Positions 44,219 to 52,401 of a DNA stretch of 55,561 bases are shown here, in pieces. Positions within the stretch are counted from its first letter, which is position 1. Every line of letters starts with the position of its first letter. The translations under genes and the position numbers were made by a program. The stretch is taken from the NCBI GenBank assembly GCA_033853925.1, contig JAWOLC010000027.1, positions 1 to 55,561 on the forward strand, read 5' to 3'. This DNA is from JANXPZ01 sp033853925 (GTDB lineage Bacteria > Eisenbacteria > RBG-16-71-46). The notes under the pieces were generated by a model. The model was not told where the DNA came from and ran no database searches. It saw nothing but the letters and a program-made list of their open reading frames with translations.

Positions 44219-44926
44219 TCACGACGGTCGCCGCGGACGCTCCTCGTCCAGCGAGCGCAGGTACTCCACCACGAAGTCCCGGGCCAGGTCGCGGCAGCCG
44301 AGCCCGAAGGCCAGCCCCAGCGCCAGGGACACGGCACCGAAGGCCGTGATCCCCAGGGCCATGACGAACTGCGCCGCCAGCCCGAGCTGCTCGAGGGCCA
44401 GGACCACGGCGAAGAAGGTGAAGACCGCGGCGACGATCTGGCCGCGCAGCCGCGCGCCGCGCAGGCCGGCGCCCGCGAAGAAGCGGCGCGCCACGCCGCC
44501 GAGGAGCATGGCGAAGAGGACGCCCACGAGCAGCAGAAGCGCCGACGCCACGACACGCGGCAGCACGTCGCGCAGCCGCTCGCCCACCGAGGCCGTCAGG
44601 CCCCAGCCCAGCGTGTCCAGGGCCAGCACCACGGCGATCAGGATGACCACCCAGTAGAGCGCCCAGGAGACGAGGCCGGCGGGCTCGTGGTGCGCGGCCT
44701 CGCTCCAGGCGGGGAGGGCGCCGCGCACGGCCTCGTTGAAGCGCGCCGCGCGCAGGACGAGCAGGAGGAGGCGCGCGAGCAGGGCGGCGATGCCCCAGCC
44801 GATCAGGATCACGCCCACGACGAGGAGCAGACCCGCGAGGTCGCGCTCCGCCCCGAACCACAGATCGCGCAGCCGATCGAGGAACCCGGGCCACGGTCCG
44901 AGCTCCGGCAGCACCAGGAGTCGCAT
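44219..44926 (-). CDS. MscS-like conserved TM-helix membrane protein
   Basis: This 235-residue protein has four or five transmembrane helices. Two are copies of the conserved TM helix found in mechanosensitive channel relatives, with Gly/Ala-rich pore-like sequences (VMALGITAFGAVSLALGLAFGLGCRDLARDFV). It lacks the MscS beta domain, so it resembles small TM_helix proteins. GGAGG lies before the ATG. Being inside the trehalose gene group, it may take part in the response to osmotic change (inference). Confidence 0.8.
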   Translation of the reverse strand: MRLLVLPELGPWPGFLDRLRDLWFGAERDLAGLLLVVGVILIGWGIAALLARLLLLVLRAARFNEAVRGALPAWSEAAHHEPAGLVSWALYWVVILIAVVLALDTLGWGLTASVGERLRDVLPRVVASALLLLVGVLFAMLLGGVARRFFAGAGLRGARLRGQIVAAVFTFFAVVLALEQLGLAAQFVMALGITAFGAVSLALGLAFGLGCRDLARDFVVEYLRSLDEERPRRPS

Positions 44927-44965
44927 GCGTTACCTCCTCCGCCCGGGCTGCTCCGGAGCCCGGCT

Positions 44966-46612
44966 CTAGGTTTGCGCCGGCTCGTCCGGCGCGTCGCCGG
45001 CGCCGCGCGATCTCGGCGCGGAAGCCGAGTCCGGCGCCGGAGCGGGCGGCTCCGCCGCCGGTGTCTGCAGGCTCAGGCCGTGCGCGGTGTCGAGCACGTC
45101 GATGGCCCAGTCGAAGATGTTCCGGCGCAGGACGGTCTCCCGCAGGGCCGCCATCCGCTCCCGCCGCGCCCCGTCCGGCTCGGTGAGCGCGGCGTGCAGG
45201 GTGTCGGCCAGACCCTCCCGGTCGTACGGCGAGGCGATCCAGGCCCGCTCCAGCTCACGCGCCGCGCCCGTGAAGGGCGAGAGCACGAGGGCGCCGTCCA
45301 GGTCGGGCGAGGCGGCCAGGTACTCCTTGGCCACCAGGTTCATGCCGTCGTGCAGCGCGGTCACCGCGCAGAGGTCGGCCATGCGGTACCAGGGCACGAG
45401 GGAGCGGAAGTCGAGGCTCTCCTCGACCAGGTGCACGGTGGGCCCGCCCGCGCGGGGAAAGCGCTGGTTGATGCGCTCGACCAGGGCGTGCGTGCGCGTG
45501 CGCACGGCGCGGTACTCGCGCAACTCGATCCGCGAGGGCACGCCGATCTCGACGAAGCAGAGCCGCCCCTGCCACTCCGGATGCTTCTCGAACATGCGCT
45601 CGAGGGCCTCGAGCCGCTCGGGGATCCCCTTCGTGTAGTCGAGCCGGTCCACGCCCAGGCCCACCTTGCAGCCCTCCAGGGCGAGAGCGGCGCGGTGCTC
45701 CCGCTCCGCGTTCCGCACCTCGGCGGACTCGGCGAGGACGGCGATCTCGTCGGCGTTCACGCCCATGGGGAAGTGGCGCACCCAGCAGCGTCGGCCGGCG
45801 CGCTCGACCGCCAGGCGCTCCAGGTCCACGCGCGCCTCCAGGGTCTGCGCCACCGAGTCGAGGAAGTTGAGCGCATGACCACGGATGTGGAAGCCCAGGA
45901 CGTCGTTGGCCAGCAGGCCCTCGAGCAGCTCGCGCCGCCAGGGCAGGATGCGGAAGACCTCCGAGTTGGGCCAGGGGATGTGCCAGAAGAGGCCCACCCG
46001 CAGGTCGGGCCGGCGCTCCTTGATGAAGGAGGCCGCGAGCGCGAGGTGATAGTCCTGCAGGAAGATGAACGCCGGGCCGGGTCCCGCCTCCTCGAGCGCG
46101 GCGTCGGCGAAGCGCCGGTTCACGTCGCGATAGCGCTCCCACTCGTCGGCGACGAAGCGGGGCCGCACGTAGACGATGTGGCAGAGCGGCCAGAGCGCCC
46201 CGTTCGAGAAGCCCGCGTAGTAGCCGGCGTGATCCTCGCGGGAGAGCCACACGCGGCGCAGGAGGTACTGCGGCCGATCCGGCGGGCAGGGCGCGTGATC
46301 CTTCTCGTCCACCGCCGCGCGATCGGCGTCGCCGTTGCCGTGCGCCACCCACACGCCCCCGAGCGCGCGCACCACGGAGTCCAGGGCGACGGTCAGGCCG
46401 CCGGCGTTGCGCACCCAGCGCACGCCGCCTTCTCCGCGCACGTGCGAGTAGGGCTCGCGGTTCGAGGCCACGACGAGACGAAGATCGCGGAGATGCGAGC
46501 GGGCCCAGCCGGCGAGGTCCTCCCGCGTCGTGCGGGGCGGCGCCTCAGCCCGCTGCTGGCTGGCGATCGCGGCCCGCGACAACGCGCCGCGGATCCGCTC
46601 GTGGATCTGCAT
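44966..46612 (-). CDS. otsA: Trehalose-6-phosphate synthase (GT20)
   Basis: The 548-residue enzyme joins glucose 6-phosphate and NDP-glucose to trehalose 6-phosphate. Family motifs include LVVASNREPYSH, GGLTVALDSVV, FLQDYHLALAASFIK, GLFWHIPWPNSEVFRILP, GVDRLDYTKGIPERL and LHDGMNLVAKEYLA. The C-terminal 40 residues are a Pro/Ala-rich tail. GGGAGG lies before the ATG at 46612. It is the first gene of the leftward operon and diverges from otsB, whose product removes the phosphate. Confidence 0.96.
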   Translation of the reverse strand: MQIHERIRGALSRAAIASQQRAEAPPRTTREDLAGWARSHLRDLRLVVASNREPYSHVRGEGGVRWVRNAGGLTVALDSVVRALGGVWVAHGNGDADRAAVDEKDHAPCPPDRPQYLLRRVWLSREDHAGYYAGFSNGALWPLCHIVYVRPRFVADEWERYRDVNRRFADAALEEAGPGPAFIFLQDYHLALAASFIKERRPDLRVGLFWHIPWPNSEVFRILPWRRELLEGLLANDVLGFHIRGHALNFLDSVAQTLEARVDLERLAVERAGRRCWVRHFPMGVNADEIAVLAESAEVRNAEREHRAALALEGCKVGLGVDRLDYTKGIPERLEALERMFEKHPEWQGRLCFVEIGVPSRIELREYRAVRTRTHALVERINQRFPRAGGPTVHLVEESLDFRSLVPWYRMADLCAVTALHDGMNLVAKEYLAASPDLDGALVLSPFTGAARELERAWIASPYDREGLADTLHAALTEPDGARRERMAALRETVLRRNIFDWAIDVLDTAHGLSLQTPAAEPPAPAPDSASAPRSRGAGDAPDEPAQT

Positions 46613-46751
46613 CCGCCACGCCTCCCTGGATCGGTGATACCGTGCGGCCGCGTCCCGGCGCTATCCTAGCGCAGCGCGCCGGCATCGTACCGCAGGCTCC
46701 GCGGACGCGGAGCCCGAAAGGGCGGCATCCCCGCGGTCGTGTCAGGCCGGT

Positions 46752-47585
46752 GTGAAGGCGAGGGCGGGGGAGGACGACTTGGCTCGGCTCAAGCCCTTGT
46801 GGCTCTTCCTCGGCGAGATCGCGGGACGGCTGCGCGGCGCGCGCACCCTGGTGGTCGCGAGCGACTTCGATGGGACGCTCACGCCCATCGTGCCGCATCC
46901 CGACGTGGCGGCGCTGGCGCCGCGCGCGCGGCGGACCCTGGAGAGCCTCGTGGCCCTGCCGCGCACCCGCGTCGCCGTTCTCTCCGGCCGCCGCCTGGAG
47001 GACCTGCGCCTCCAGGTGGACGTGAAGGGCGTCCTGCTGGCCGGTGCCGCGGGGCTCGAGACCCAGGACGAGGCCGGGCGCCGCGAGCGCCACGTGGCGC
47101 CGGGGCGCGAGCTGCCGGCCGAGCTGGGCCCCGCGCTCCAGGCATGGTGCGGCCGCTTCCCGGGCGCCTGGGTCGAGGACAAGGGCCCGAGCCTGGCGGT
47201 GCACTCTCGTGCCCTCCCCGCCCGCGTGCAGGGCGTGTTCGCCGCCGGCGTGCGGCGGTGCGTCGCGGCGGGCGCGCCCCGCGCGCGGCTCGTGGCGGGG
47301 CGCAAGGTGTTCGAGGTCCTGCCCGAGGGGACGTGGGACAAGTCCGCCGCGCTCGTGGCCTGGCTGGAGGGCCTGGCGCGCGCGCTGCCGTTCTCCCTCG
47401 GCGACGATACGGTGGACGAGCCGGTGCACGAGGCCGTGCGCCGTCGCGGCGGGGTGACGGTGGCGGTCGGACGACGCAGCTCGCGCGCGGAATTCGGGCT
47501 GCCCGGGCCGGCGCAGGTCGTCTGGTTCCTGGAGTGGTTGGCGCGCGAGTGGCGGGAGACGACGCCCCCGGAGTATGGTCCGTGA
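46752..47585 (+). CDS. otsB: Trehalose-6-phosphate phosphatase
   Basis: The 277-residue HAD-superfamily enzyme converts trehalose 6-phosphate to trehalose. The nucleophile Asp is in VASDFDGTLTPIV, motif II in VAVLSGRRLEDLRL, and the metal-binding region in LGDDTVDEPVHEAV. A cap-domain motif, FEVLPEGTWDKSAALVAWL, is characteristic of OtsB. GTG 46752 is the likely start. It diverges from otsA across a 139-bp gap, and galT follows after 58 bp. Confidence 0.93.
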   Translation: MKARAGEDDLARLKPLWLFLGEIAGRLRGARTLVVASDFDGTLTPIVPHPDVAALAPRARRTLESLVALPRTRVAVLSGRRLEDLRLQVDVKGVLLAGAAGLETQDEAGRRERHVAPGRELPAELGPALQAWCGRFPGAWVEDKGPSLAVHSRALPARVQGVFAAGVRRCVAAGAPRARLVAGRKVFEVLPEGTWDKSAALVAWLEGLARALPFSLGDDTVDEPVHEAVRRRGGVTVAVGRRSSRAEFGLPGPAQVVWFLEWLAREWRETTPPEYGP

Positions 47586-47643
47586 TCGGGTCGGACGCCC
47601 GAGCCGCGACGGATCGGCGTGGCCCGCACCCCGGGAGGAATGC

Positions 47644-48693
47644 ATGAGCGTGCTGCGCCGCGATCCCACCACGGGCCGCTGGGTCGTCTTCGGCGATCCG
47701 CCGCCTCCGTCCCGCGCGCCGGGCGATCCCTGCCCGTTCTGCGAGGGCCACGAGTCGATGACGCCGCCCGAAGTCGTCGCCTGGGGCCGTCCCGACCGGC
47801 GTCCCAACGGGCCGGGCTGGGACGTGCGGGTCGTGCCCAACGCCCGCCCGCTGCTGCGCATCGAGGGCCAGCTCGAGCGCCATGCCGACGGCATCTACGA
47901 CACGACCTCCGGGACCGGCGCGCACGAGATCGTGATCGAGACGCCGCAGCACCATCGCAGCCTCACCGCCCTGCCCGGAGAGCAGGTCGCGCTCGTGCTG
48001 AAGGCCTGGGCGGAGCGGATCCGCGACCTCAAGCGCGACGCGCGCTTCCGCTCCATCTTCGTGTTCAAGAACCAGGGCGTCCGCGCGGGGGCGGGATTGC
48101 CCGACCACGCCCACTCGCAGATCATCGGCCTTCCCGTCATTCCCAAGGCCTTGAAGGAGATCCTCGAGGGCGCGCGGCAGCACTTCCGCCTGAAGGAGCG
48201 CTGCGTGTTCTGCGACATCCTCCGCGAGGAGCTGGAGGACGGCCGGCGGGTGATCCACGTGAGCGATCGCTTCGCGGCGCTGGCGCCCTACGCGTCCCGC
48301 TACCCCTACGAGTTCTGGATCCTGCCGCGCGAGCACTCGGCCGACTTCGAGAGCCTGGAGCCCGTGGCCCTCGAGGACCTGGCGGGGCTCCTCCTCGCTC
48401 TCCTCACCCGGCTCGAGGACATCCTGCCGGAGCCGGCCTACAACCTGTTTCTCTACAGCAGCCCGAATCGCGACCAGCGCAAGGGTTTCTGGACCACGCT
48501 GGCCCAGGACTTCCACTGGCACATCGAGATCATGCCGCGCACCGTGCTGGTGGCCGGGTTCGAGGTGGGCAGCGGCTTCTACGCGAACCCGGTCCTGCCC
48601 GAGGACGCGGCGCGCATGTTGCGGCTGGCGCCGCCGCGCAGCGGCGAGGAGGAGGGCACGGCGCCGGTCTGGGGCGGCGAGTCCACGACCTGA
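47644..48693 (+). CDS. galT: GalT-like nucleotidylyltransferase (galactose-1-phosphate uridylyltransferase family)
   Basis: The 349-residue HIT-superfamily enzyme has the N-terminal zinc motif CPFC, VVPNARPLLRIEG and the catalytic site LPDHAHSQIIGLPVIP. The usual His-Pro-His is His-Ala-His here. CVFCDIL and WHIEIMPRT follow. Classical GalT swaps UMP between glucose 1-phosphate and galactose 1-phosphate. The changed active-site dipeptide and its location beside trehalose genes leave open another sugar-1-phosphate, for example formation or use of UDP- or ADP-glucose. GGGAGGAA precedes the ATG. Confidence 0.85.
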   Translation: MSVLRRDPTTGRWVVFGDPPPPSRAPGDPCPFCEGHESMTPPEVVAWGRPDRRPNGPGWDVRVVPNARPLLRIEGQLERHADGIYDTTSGTGAHEIVIETPQHHRSLTALPGEQVALVLKAWAERIRDLKRDARFRSIFVFKNQGVRAGAGLPDHAHSQIIGLPVIPKALKEILEGARQHFRLKERCVFCDILREELEDGRRVIHVSDRFAALAPYASRYPYEFWILPREHSADFESLEPVALEDLAGLLLALLTRLEDILPEPAYNLFLYSSPNRDQRKGFWTTLAQDFHWHIEIMPRTVLVAGFEVGSGFYANPVLPEDAARMLRLAPPRSGEEEGTAPVWGGESTT

Positions 48694-48712
48694 GCCCGCG
48701 CGCCGGCTCGGC

Positions 48713-49531
48713 TCAGGCGAGTCCCCAGTCCTCGAGGTCGTCCTCGTCGAGCCCCAGCAGGTGCCCGACCTCGTGCCGCACGGTCGTGCGCACCTCGCGC
48801 TTCAGCTCCTCGCGGTCCACGCAGACGCGGAGCAGGTTGCGGCGGAAGAGGAAGATCGCGCCGGGCGCGCCGGGCACGTCGAGGTGGCTGCGCTCGAGCA
48901 GGTGGCGGCCCACGAAGAGCCCGAGCAGATCGGGGACGAGCGGAGGCTCCTCGGCGGTCAGCACCTGGCGGCTCGGCAGGTCCTCGATCAGCACCGGCAC
49001 CTCGTCCAGCTTCTTGCGGATGGGCTCGGGCAGCTCGCCGAGGCTCTCCTCCACGAGCGTGTCGAACTCCTGGTCCGTGACCTCGAGGGGTGGCCCGAAG
49101 GCGGAGGGGTCGATGGCCTGGGCCTCGGCGGCGTGCTGGCGGGCGCTCTCGGCCTCGCCCAGGTGCTCGTAGACGCGGGCGAGCAGGTCGTGGGCCTCGG
49201 CCAGGTCGGGATTCACCGCCACCGCCCGGAGCGCGTCGTCCCGCGCCAGCTCGAGCCGCACCAGCTCGAACTGCGCGAGCGCGCGGAGGTGGAAGAAGAG
49301 CGCCGGGTCGGCCGAGCGCTCGGCGCCGCGCAGGCTCTCCAGCGCCCGCTCGGGCTCGCCCTCGTCGAGTCGCACGGCCGCGTCCACGATGCGCAGGTCC
49401 GGGTGGCCCGGGCGAGCGCGCAGCAGCGCGTCCACCGACTCGCGAGCCCGCTCGATCTCGCCCTGGTCGAGCAGGTCCCAGACCCGATTCACTCCTTCCC
49501 ACTCGGTCTCGGACAGCGTGGCGTATTCCAT
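48713..49531 (-). CDS. TPR protein with C-terminal zincin-like metallopeptidase domain
   Basis: The 272-residue protein has TPR repeats in its first 130 residues (VNRVWDLLDQGEIERARESVDALL, ALRAVAVNPDLAEAHDLLARVYEHLGE). The rest is a minimal zincin domain with DEVPVLIEDLPS, FLFRRNLLRVC and HEVGHLLGLDEDDLEDWGL, an HExxH zinc site with a third ligand later. The domain matches the small metallopeptidase family PF06262. Substrates are unknown. It is convergent with galT, 19 bp away. Confidence 0.85.
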   Translation of the reverse strand: MEYATLSETEWEGVNRVWDLLDQGEIERARESVDALLRARPGHPDLRIVDAAVRLDEGEPERALESLRGAERSADPALFFHLRALAQFELVRLELARDDALRAVAVNPDLAEAHDLLARVYEHLGEAESARQHAAEAQAIDPSAFGPPLEVTDQEFDTLVEESLGELPEPIRKKLDEVPVLIEDLPSRQVLTAEEPPLVPDLLGLFVGRHLLERSHLDVPGAPGAIFLFRRNLLRVCVDREELKREVRTTVRHEVGHLLGLDEDDLEDWGLA

Positions 49532-49752
49532 GCGGGGCCTCCGTGCGCAGGCCGCGAGCGTCCCGTCCCCGGAGCCGCCCCGCGCGGCCGCGGCCGGATG
49601 CCGGCCGGGCGTGCTCCCGGCCGGGGACACTAGCGCGAGGGCGGGGACCCGCGCCAACGCCTGGCCCGGACCGCGGCGATTCGCGGTCCCGGGGTCCCGC
49701 GGGCGTGCTACAGTAGCCGCGGGCGGCCAGGTCCCTTCAGGGAGGAACGACC

Positions 49753-50046
49753 ATGACCCAGAAGCAGGCGCTCGCCCGCCTCAAGCGCTCCCACTGGCGC
49801 GGGCTCGAGAAGTTCCTGCGCCGCGCCTACCAGGAAGGCTACGAGGCCGGGCTGGGGCACGCGCACGGCCAGAAGCGACGCGGGCGCACGATCCGCGCCG
49901 ACGCCACCGTGGAAGGCCTGATCGAGCGCGTCGTCGAGCACTTCGGGCTCGACCGCTACGCCTTCGACGTGCGCGTGGTGCACAAGGGCTCGCGCAAGCA
50001 CGTCCCCCTGCGCGACCTCCTCGCCCGTTACCGAGTCGAGGACTGA
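49753..50046 (+). CDS. Hypothetical basic protein, 97 residues
   Basis: This small soluble protein (SHWRGLEKFLRRAYQEGYEAG, RTIRADATVEGLIERVVEHFGLD, YAFDVRVVHKGSRKHVPLRDLL) has an amphipathic helical start and a likely alpha/beta end. GGGAGG lies before the ATG. Codon use and charge pattern look genuine. The family was not recognised. A weak TACAGT hexamer at 49709-49714 could be its -10. Confidence 0.7.
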   Translation: MTQKQALARLKRSHWRGLEKFLRRAYQEGYEAGLGHAHGQKRRGRTIRADATVEGLIERVVEHFGLDRYAFDVRVVHKGSRKHVPLRDLLARYRVED

Positions 50047-50071
50047 GAGCCGGCTGCCCCCGGGACGGACA

Positions 50072-50617
50072 CTAGCGCTTGCGCCTCGCCGTGCCCTGCA
50101 CGTAGACGGCGAAGGAGTCCGGCTGCCCCGGCGGAGCGATGTCGAAGCGGAAGGCCAGCGAGTCGGGCGACAGCCGCCGGTACGTGAAACGGAAGCGCGG
50201 CGCGCGCGGATCGGGGAGGCTCGTGAGCACGACCCGGCCGGCGCCCGTGTCCACCGCCGCCGTGTAATGGATCACGTGACCCTCGTTGTCCACGTAGAGG
50301 GCGCGGCTCTCCGCGCCCGGCGACTCGCGGTAGACCAGCATGAGATCGTCGTGGCGGAACGCGGGCCGGCCCGCGGTGGCCGCGTATTCGGCGTAGCTGC
50401 GCCGGACGAGCACGCGACCGTCGAGGTCGGGCGCGAAGCGGAAGCCTCCGCCGCCGGCCTCTCCGGGCTGGCCGCCACCCGTTCCCTCCCACTCGCCGAT
50501 GAGGAAGCGCCAGCCGGCCCAGGGGTCAACGGCGGGAGCGACGCGGGCCGGACGCGGCACGAGCAGGCAAAGCAGGGCGAGCGCGAGGGCCCGCCAGGCG
50601 AACTGGATTCCACTCAT
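50072..50617 (-). CDS. Exported lipocalin-like protein (DUF1579/THAP4-like fold)
   Basis: The 181-residue protein has a signal peptide (WRALALALLCLLVPRPARVA). A single beta-barrel-like domain follows, with WRFLIGEWEGTGGGQPG, FAPDLDGRVLVRRSYAEY, DDLMLVYRE, ALYVDNEGHVIHYTAAVD and LSPDSLAFRFDIA. The opening G-x-W motif and strand pattern are those of lipocalin-like domains. Relatives bind small hydrophobic molecules or haem; the ligand here is unknown. ATG at 50617 gives the signal peptide. It diverges from the cytochrome gene at 50833. Confidence 0.7.
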   Translation of the reverse strand: MSGIQFAWRALALALLCLLVPRPARVAPAVDPWAGWRFLIGEWEGTGGGQPGEAGGGGFRFAPDLDGRVLVRRSYAEYAATAGRPAFRHDDLMLVYRESPGAESRALYVDNEGHVIHYTAAVDTGAGRVVLTSLPDPRAPRFRFTYRRLSPDSLAFRFDIAPPGQPDSFAVYVQGTARRKR

Positions 50618-50735
50618 CGTCGCGAACCTCGTCTCCGCGGTCCACGTTGTCCCCAGCGCGCGCCGCCCGGCGGCGGCCGCGGCGGACGCCCCCGCGGCCG
50701 GGGCAGCGCCGCGCCCGGTCGAGGGCCCGGCTTCC

Positions 50736-50764
50736 TTGACGCCCCCTGGGGGCGACCGTAGACT
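50736..50764 (+). promoter_or_regulatory. Predicted promoter of the UshA-like tetraheme gene
   Basis: TTGACG (50736-50741) and TAGACT (50759-50764) are separated by exactly 17 bp, 68 bp before the ATG. A GC-rich inverted repeat (CCCCCTGGGGG) fills part of the spacer. Confidence 0.6.
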
Positions 50765-50832
50765 CAAAAGGTTATCGTGCGCGCTGCACGCCTCGTTCCG
50801 CACGTTCCCCGAGTGCCTGGAGACCCTGTCGC

Positions 50833-52299
50833 ATGAAGACCCTGCTCTCTCGGATCCTCGCCACCGCGGTGCTCGCAGCCGTCGCCTGGCTGCTGCTCGC
50901 GGGAGCCAGCGCTCCCAAGAAGGGGATTCTCGAACCCGACAAGCTCATCATCCTGTCCACCACGGACGTCAAGGGCAAAGATAACCCCTGTGGGTGACAC
51001 ATCCCCAAGGGGGGTCTCGCCCGGCGGGCGAGCTTCGTGGACAGCGTGAAGGCGAGCTACGGCCAGGTGGTGCTGGTCGACGACGGCGGCTTCTTCCCCG
51101 AGGACGACCTGCATCAGGATCTCTCCTGGTTCCTGATGGACGCGATGAAGCTGCTGGGCACGGACGCGGTGGGCTGCAGCGAGAAGGAGCTTCGCTTCGG
51201 CCTGGGCTACCTGAAGGCGCAGGTCAAGCGCACGCAGCTCCCGATCGTGTGCGCCAACCTCTACGAGAAGAAGACCGGGAAGCTCGTCCTGGCGCCCTAC
51301 GTGCTGAAGCAGGTGGGGACGGTCAAGGTGGGCATCTTCGGCCTGATGAGCGACAAGATGCCGCTGGGGCCGGCGGGCGACTCGCTGCGCGTCGAGGAAC
51401 CCACGGCCGCGGCCCGGCGCACCGTCGCCGAGCTGCACAAGAAGGGCGCGACCGTGGTCGTGCTGCTGTCCCAGCTGGGGAAGACCGAGAGCGAGGATCT
51501 GGTCACGGCCGTGGACGGGGTGGACGCCGTCATCGTCGGCCATGGCGTGCCCCTGCTGCAGAAGGGGCGGATGATCAAGAACACGGTCGCCTGCTACGGC
51601 GGGGAGCAGGGGCAGTATGTCGGGCGCACGGTGATCTCGCTCGATGACCGCCGGCGGATGACCACCGGCGACAACGAGACCTTCATCCTGGGTCCGGAGA
51701 TTCCCGATCGCAAGGACATCGCCTCGCTGGTGAAGGGCTTCGAGGACAGCTTCAACGAGAAGCTCCACAAGCTCGAGAAGGAGCGCGCGGCGAAGGAGGC
51801 CCAGAAGGCCACTTCGGGGGCGACCGAGCGCTACCTGGGCAAGGACGTCTGCGCCCGCTGCCACGCCTCCGAGGCCGCGCAGTGGCAGGGCACGGCGCAC
51901 GCGCGGGCCTTCGAGGCGCTCAGGTCCACGACCCCGCAGCAGCTCGCGAAGATGAACGAGCTGCTGAAGACCTCCGTCGTCACGCCCGAGAAGGACGCGG
52001 CCTGCCTGCGCTGCCACGTCCTGGGGTCCGGGCAGGCGGGCGGCTTCCAGGACTCCGCGTCGACCCCCATGCTGGCGAGCGTGCAGTGCGAGAGCTGCCA
52101 TGGCATGGGCACGCAGCACGACGCCTTCACCAACACGCCCCGGAAGGTGACGGAGCAGACCTGCCGCATCTGCCACACACCGGCGACGAGCCCGGGCTTC
52201 GACTTCGCGCTCTTCGAGCCCCACGTGGCGCACAAGAGCGCGGCGGCGCGGAATCCGCTCCCCGATTCGCCGATGAAGAAGGCACGGGCGGGCAAGTAG
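50833..52299 (+). CDS. UshA-like tetraheme cytochrome, candidate selenoprotein (in-frame TGA read as Sec)
   Basis: One frame runs from ATG 50833 to the stop at 52299, broken only by TGA at codon 55; read through, it has 488 residues. The signal peptide is IL AT AV LAA VAWLLLAGASA (residues 8-27). The TGA lies in NPCG-U-HIPKGGLARRAS, where relatives have Cys-Gly-Cys. A degenerate 5'-nucleotidase/metallophosphatase-like domain follows; the usual DxH, NHE and GHxH ligands are replaced (TTDVKG, SEKEL, VGHGVP). The end has four CxxCH haem sites at residues 340, 391, 419 and 444, as in cytochrome c554-like proteins. The protein is probably periplasmic and redox-active, with a C-x-U pair. Starting after the TGA would remove the signal peptide that haem attachment needs. 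Confidence 0.85.
50995..50997 (+). other. In-frame TGA, candidate selenocysteine codon
   Basis: TGA is codon 55 of the frame that starts at 50833. It follows TGT GGG and precedes CAC, so the reading is Cys-Gly-Sec-His. A single C-to-A change from TGC would explain a Cys ancestor. No frameshift is needed on either side. Confidence 0.75.
51011..51036 (+). promoter_or_regulatory. Candidate bacterial SECIS hairpin
   Basis: A perfect 7-bp stem (51016-51022 with 51026-51032) has a GGC apical loop. A lower 4-pair stem (51011-51014 with 51033-51036, two G-U pairs) is joined by a bulged U at 51015. The apical loop begins 25 nt after the TGA. Known bacterial SECIS elements have a comparable distance, a G at the loop start and a bulged U recognised by SelB. 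Confidence 0.65.
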
Positions 52300-52311
52300 C
52301 CCGACCAGAGT

Positions 52312-52340
52312 GGGGCGGGGCTCCTCGGGGGCCCCGCCCC
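52312..52340 (+). terminator. Strong GC hairpin after the tetraheme gene
   Basis: GGGGCGGGGC (52312-52321) and GCCCCGCCCC (52331-52340) are perfectly complementary around a 9-nt loop, starting 12 bp after the stop. There is no T-run, so termination may be Rho-assisted or the hairpin may only protect the mRNA. Confidence 0.55.
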
Positions 52341-52372
52341 GGTCGTTGACGCCCGCGGCCGCGGGCTGGCCC

Positions 52373-52401
52373 TTGACGCTGCCTGGCCGCCTGCCTAGGC
52401 T
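52373..52401 (+). promoter_or_regulatory. Predicted promoter of the transsulfuration operon
   Basis: TTGACG (52373-52378) and TAGGCT (52396-52401) are exactly 17 bp apart. The leader up to the GTG at 52562 is 160 bp long and GC-rich. I see no match to a known SAM, SAH or cobalamin riboswitch. Confidence 0.6.

Noticed and set aside
50985..51037. Explaining the TGA by a frameshift or by a start at 51037 inside the gene
   Set aside because: Both sides of the TGA are in the same frame. The upstream part encodes the signal peptide and conserved residues, and a start at 51037 would remove the export signal that haem attachment requires.
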